The notes under the pieces: generated by a model
Seen by the model: only the letters and a program-made list of their open reading frames with translations
Told to the model about the DNA's origin: nothing
Databases searched by the model: none
NCBI GenBank assembly: GCA_963666705.2
Contig: CAXXKO010000014.1
Coordinates: 62,001 to 126,000, forward strand
DNA from: G963666705 sp963666705
GTDB lineage: Bacteria > Pseudomonadota > Alphaproteobacteria > CADEGL01
Reading direction: 5' to 3'
DNA: 64,000 nucleotides
Made by a program: the position numbers and the translations under genes
Part shown: piece after piece, positions 62,704-64,000 of the stretch
How positions within the stretch are numbered: position 1 is the first letter of the stretch
How the letters are laid out: each line of letters begins with the position of its first letter

Positions 62704-63069
62704 CTATTCGATGTGGCGCTCGATGGCTTCTATCAGGTGCCGGATCGAGACCGGCTTCGAGAGGTAGTCCTCGCATCCGCTCGCGCGCACGCGCTCCTCG
62801 TCCCCATAGGCGGCAAAGGCGGTCACGGCAATGACGGGGATATCCCGCAAGTCCTCGCTGGCCTTGATCGTCCTGGTCACGTCCATGCCCGATACGCCGG
62901 GAAGCTGCATGTCCATCAGTATCAGGTCCGGGTGCCGCTCCTCGGCGAGCCGGATCGCCGCCGCGCCGTCCGTGGCCTCGATGCAGATATAGCCGTGGGC
63001 CAGAAGCACCTCGCGAAACACGGTCATGTTGAGGTCGTCGTCCTCGACCACAAGCACGGTTTTCGACAT
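62704..63069 (-). CDS. divK: DivK-type single-domain response regulator
   Basis: 121 residues from ATG 63069 (MSKTVLVVEDDDLNM); upstream in-frame codons are not supported. The receiver domain has the acidic pocket EDDD, phospho-acceptor Asp in DLILMDMQLPGVSG, Thr in VIAVTAFAAYGDEERV and Lys in YLSKPVS. With no output domain and DLNM at the N-terminus it matches DivK, the alphaproteobacterial cell-cycle regulator that signals to the PleC/DivJ kinases and CtrA pathway. The usual partner pleD is not adjacent. Confidence 0.85.
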   Translation of the reverse strand: MSKTVLVVEDDDLNMTVFREVLLAHGYICIEATDGAAAIRLAEERHPDLILMDMQLPGVSGMDVTRTIKASEDLRDIPVIAVTAFAAYGDEERVRASGCEDYLSKPVSIRHLIEAIERHIE

Positions 63070-63358
63070 GAGCCCCTCACCCTCATAAATCAGTCGCGGC
63101 ACGGTCCGTTCGAATTCGATTCTCGGGTCCATGAATCCAGTCCAATCAACGGTTGTACAACTCGAAGCCGGTCGACGGCCGCACCGGTTGAATGGCGGCA
63201 CGCACACATCGCCGGTGTGCTTTATGCCAGGCCGACGACTATCGCGAAGTGATCGCAATCACAATGCGAAATATGTCCCGGTTCGCGGTCAAGGGGTCGT
63301 TTTCACCCCCCGACCGAAGCGCACGGAATGATAGGATCGACGCCTGCTGCAACCCTTG
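63070..63358. other. Intergenic region upstream of divK
   Basis: No gene is seen. Part of it is A/T-richer (CAATCACAATGCGAAATATG, about 63257-63276) and probably holds the divK promoter and that of the rightward gene fragment. Confidence 0.4.
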
Positions 63359-63412
63359 GGCCTAGGTGGACCGAATAGGATGAACGAAGGAGGCGCGCCC
63401 GAGCGGCGCGGG
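63359..63412 (+). repeat. 54-bp direct repeat, copy 1 (leader plus start codon)
   Basis: An exact 54-bp match to 63823-63876, covering GGCCTAGGTGGACCGAATAG, the ATG (63380) and the first codons of the dehydrogenase. Here it begins the decayed copy. Confidence 0.85.
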
Positions 63413-63664
63413 CCGGCGGCGCCATGGCCGCGACCCGGCCGCCGGGCGGCGCGGCCGGACGGCGGTTCTGGTCTCCACGCCCGTGCCCAGGGCGTGGGCG
63501 ACGATGATCTGGCTCGACACGCCTGGGATATGAGGACGAGTTGCGCTGCGCCTTGTCCGCCGGCATCCCCGGCTTGGGCTTGGGTCCGCCTGGCTCGACG
63601 AGGCCGGAATCGAACCACCGCCTCGAGGCCTCCGCCCTGAGAACCATCCGTCAGCCCCGCCGGC
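63380..63664 (+). pseudogene. Decayed copy of the 2-hydroxyacid dehydrogenase 5' end
   Basis: After the shared 54-bp leader, short blocks colinear with the intact gene at 63844 recur: GGTTCTGGTCTCCACG, CGCCTGGCTCGACGAGGCCG and CCCCGCCGGCGGCTCA. They are separated by unrelated GC-rich stretches of tens of bases. No frame gives a dehydrogenase-like protein. It looks like a partial tandem duplication scrambled by insertions. Confidence 0.6.
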
Positions 63665-63754
63665 GGCTCAGAGGCCGCGAGAGCGCTTGCGGAAATCCGA
63701 GATGGTGCGGAAGTCGGGCCGAGATCGCCGAGCGCCATGATCGGCCGGCCTACA

Positions 63755-63773
63755 GGTCCAGATTATCTGGACC
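63755..63773. promoter_or_regulatory. Palindrome upstream of dehydrogenase
   Basis: GGTCCAGATTATCTGGACC is a perfect 8-bp-arm palindrome with a 3-base centre, 71 bp before the dehydrogenase ATG. It could be an operator (GntR-like spacing) or a terminator for upstream transcription. A second hairpin, GCGGG...CCCGC, follows at 63795-63810. Confidence 0.45.
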
Positions 63774-63822
63774 GAAGCCGGATGCCGTTTACACGCGGGT
63801 CGACGCCCGCAATTCTCGGACA

Positions 63823-63876
63823 GGCCTAGGTGGACCGAATAGGATGAACGAAGGAGGCGCGCCCGAGCGGCGCGGG
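63823..63876 (+). repeat. 54-bp direct repeat, copy 2
   Basis: Second, functional copy of the leader: TAGGTGGACCGAATAGG then ATG at 63844. See copy 1 at 63359. Confidence 0.85.
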
Positions 63877-64000
63877 GGCGGCGAAGCCGGACGGCTTCTG
63901 GTCTCCACGGTGCCCTTCTGCCGATATGACGAAGCCCCCCGCGCCTGGCTCGACGAGGCCGGAATCGAAGTGGTCGAGAACCCCGTCGGCCGGCGGCTCA
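63844..64000 (+). CDS. D-2-hydroxyacid dehydrogenase-like protein, N-terminal part (runs off right edge)
   Basis: 52 codons are visible from ATG 63844. After a Gly/Arg-rich N-terminus (MNEGGAPERRGGGEAG) the sequence RLLVSTVPFCRYDEAPRAWL and EAGIEVVENPVGRRL resembles the N-terminal substrate domain of phosphoglycerate/2-hydroxyacid dehydrogenases. The NAD-binding domain and catalytic Arg-Glu-His lie beyond the window. Confidence 0.65.
   Translation, partial: MNEGGAPERRGGGEAGRLLVSTVPFCRYDEAPRAWLDEAGIEVVENPVGRRL

Noticed and set aside
63595..63640. A tRNA-like GGTTCGATTCC box on the minus strand
   Set aside because: The T-stem does not pair and no acceptor or anticodon arm can be built; the same bases are coding in the intact dehydrogenase copy.

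Overview
The window is GC-rich DNA that reads like an alphaproteobacterium, probably Rhodospirillales-like. The clues are a DivK-type response regulator, an RpoH-family sigma factor, heptose epimerase HldD, a UbiK-type accessory protein, the order lgt-midA-(M24)-pgeF and the block prs-rplY-pth-ychF. The assignment is inferred from gene content; no rRNA or tRNA was found to test it. The genome is heavily colonised by mobile DNA. I count seven full insertion sequences: one IS481, two different IS630, three identical copies of an IS1202/ISNCY-like element, and two near-identical IS1595. There are also three small non-autonomous elements bounded by CTAG. Three genes are broken by apparent single-base shifts.

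Layout. 1-2.5 kb: end of a glutamine amidotransferase gene, a small inverted-repeat element, then a MarR regulator with a cysteine-rich tail divergent from a sigma factor-rhodanese pair, with a repeated palindrome between them. 2.5-9.6 kb: palindromic repeats split by IS481, a secreted VWA/peptidoglycan-binding protein, a methyltransferase, a DUF2330 protein and a flavin amine oxidase. 9.6-15.4 kb: the most unusual region, a compositionally distinct two-gene NTPase operon (AAA-type ATPase plus STAND-like ATPase with nine 43-residue TPR-like repeats). It is preceded by four exactly phased 15-bp repeats, followed by an IS630, and lies between two paralogous flavin oxidases, the second frameshifted. 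15.5-34.7 kb: nucleotidase, then a catabolic neighbourhood for amino acids and derivatives (aminotransferases, N-acyl-D-amino-acid deacylase, racemase, DapA-like lyase, Ldh2-like dehydrogenase, metal-less M24 hydrolase, M20 amidohydrolase, MFS transporters, four-domain rhodanese). 34.8-39.9 kb: stacked and nested mobile elements around a universal stress protein gene. 40-51.4 kb: manC, an omega-aminotransferase, proC with a YbaK deacylase, ubiK, two more ISNCY-like copies and a broken four-module flavin/iron-sulfur reductase gene. 51.8-61.3 kb: conserved chromosomal housekeeping genes. 61.4-64 kb: dienelactone hydrolase, EF-hand protein, divK, and the start of a 2-hydroxyacid dehydrogenase preceded by a decayed copy of its own 5' end.

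The best candidate for an undescribed system is the phased-repeat/NTPase/TPR operon at 9.64-14.24 kb. Its architecture recalls STAND signalling or defence modules, but no effector domain is visible and its function is unknown.
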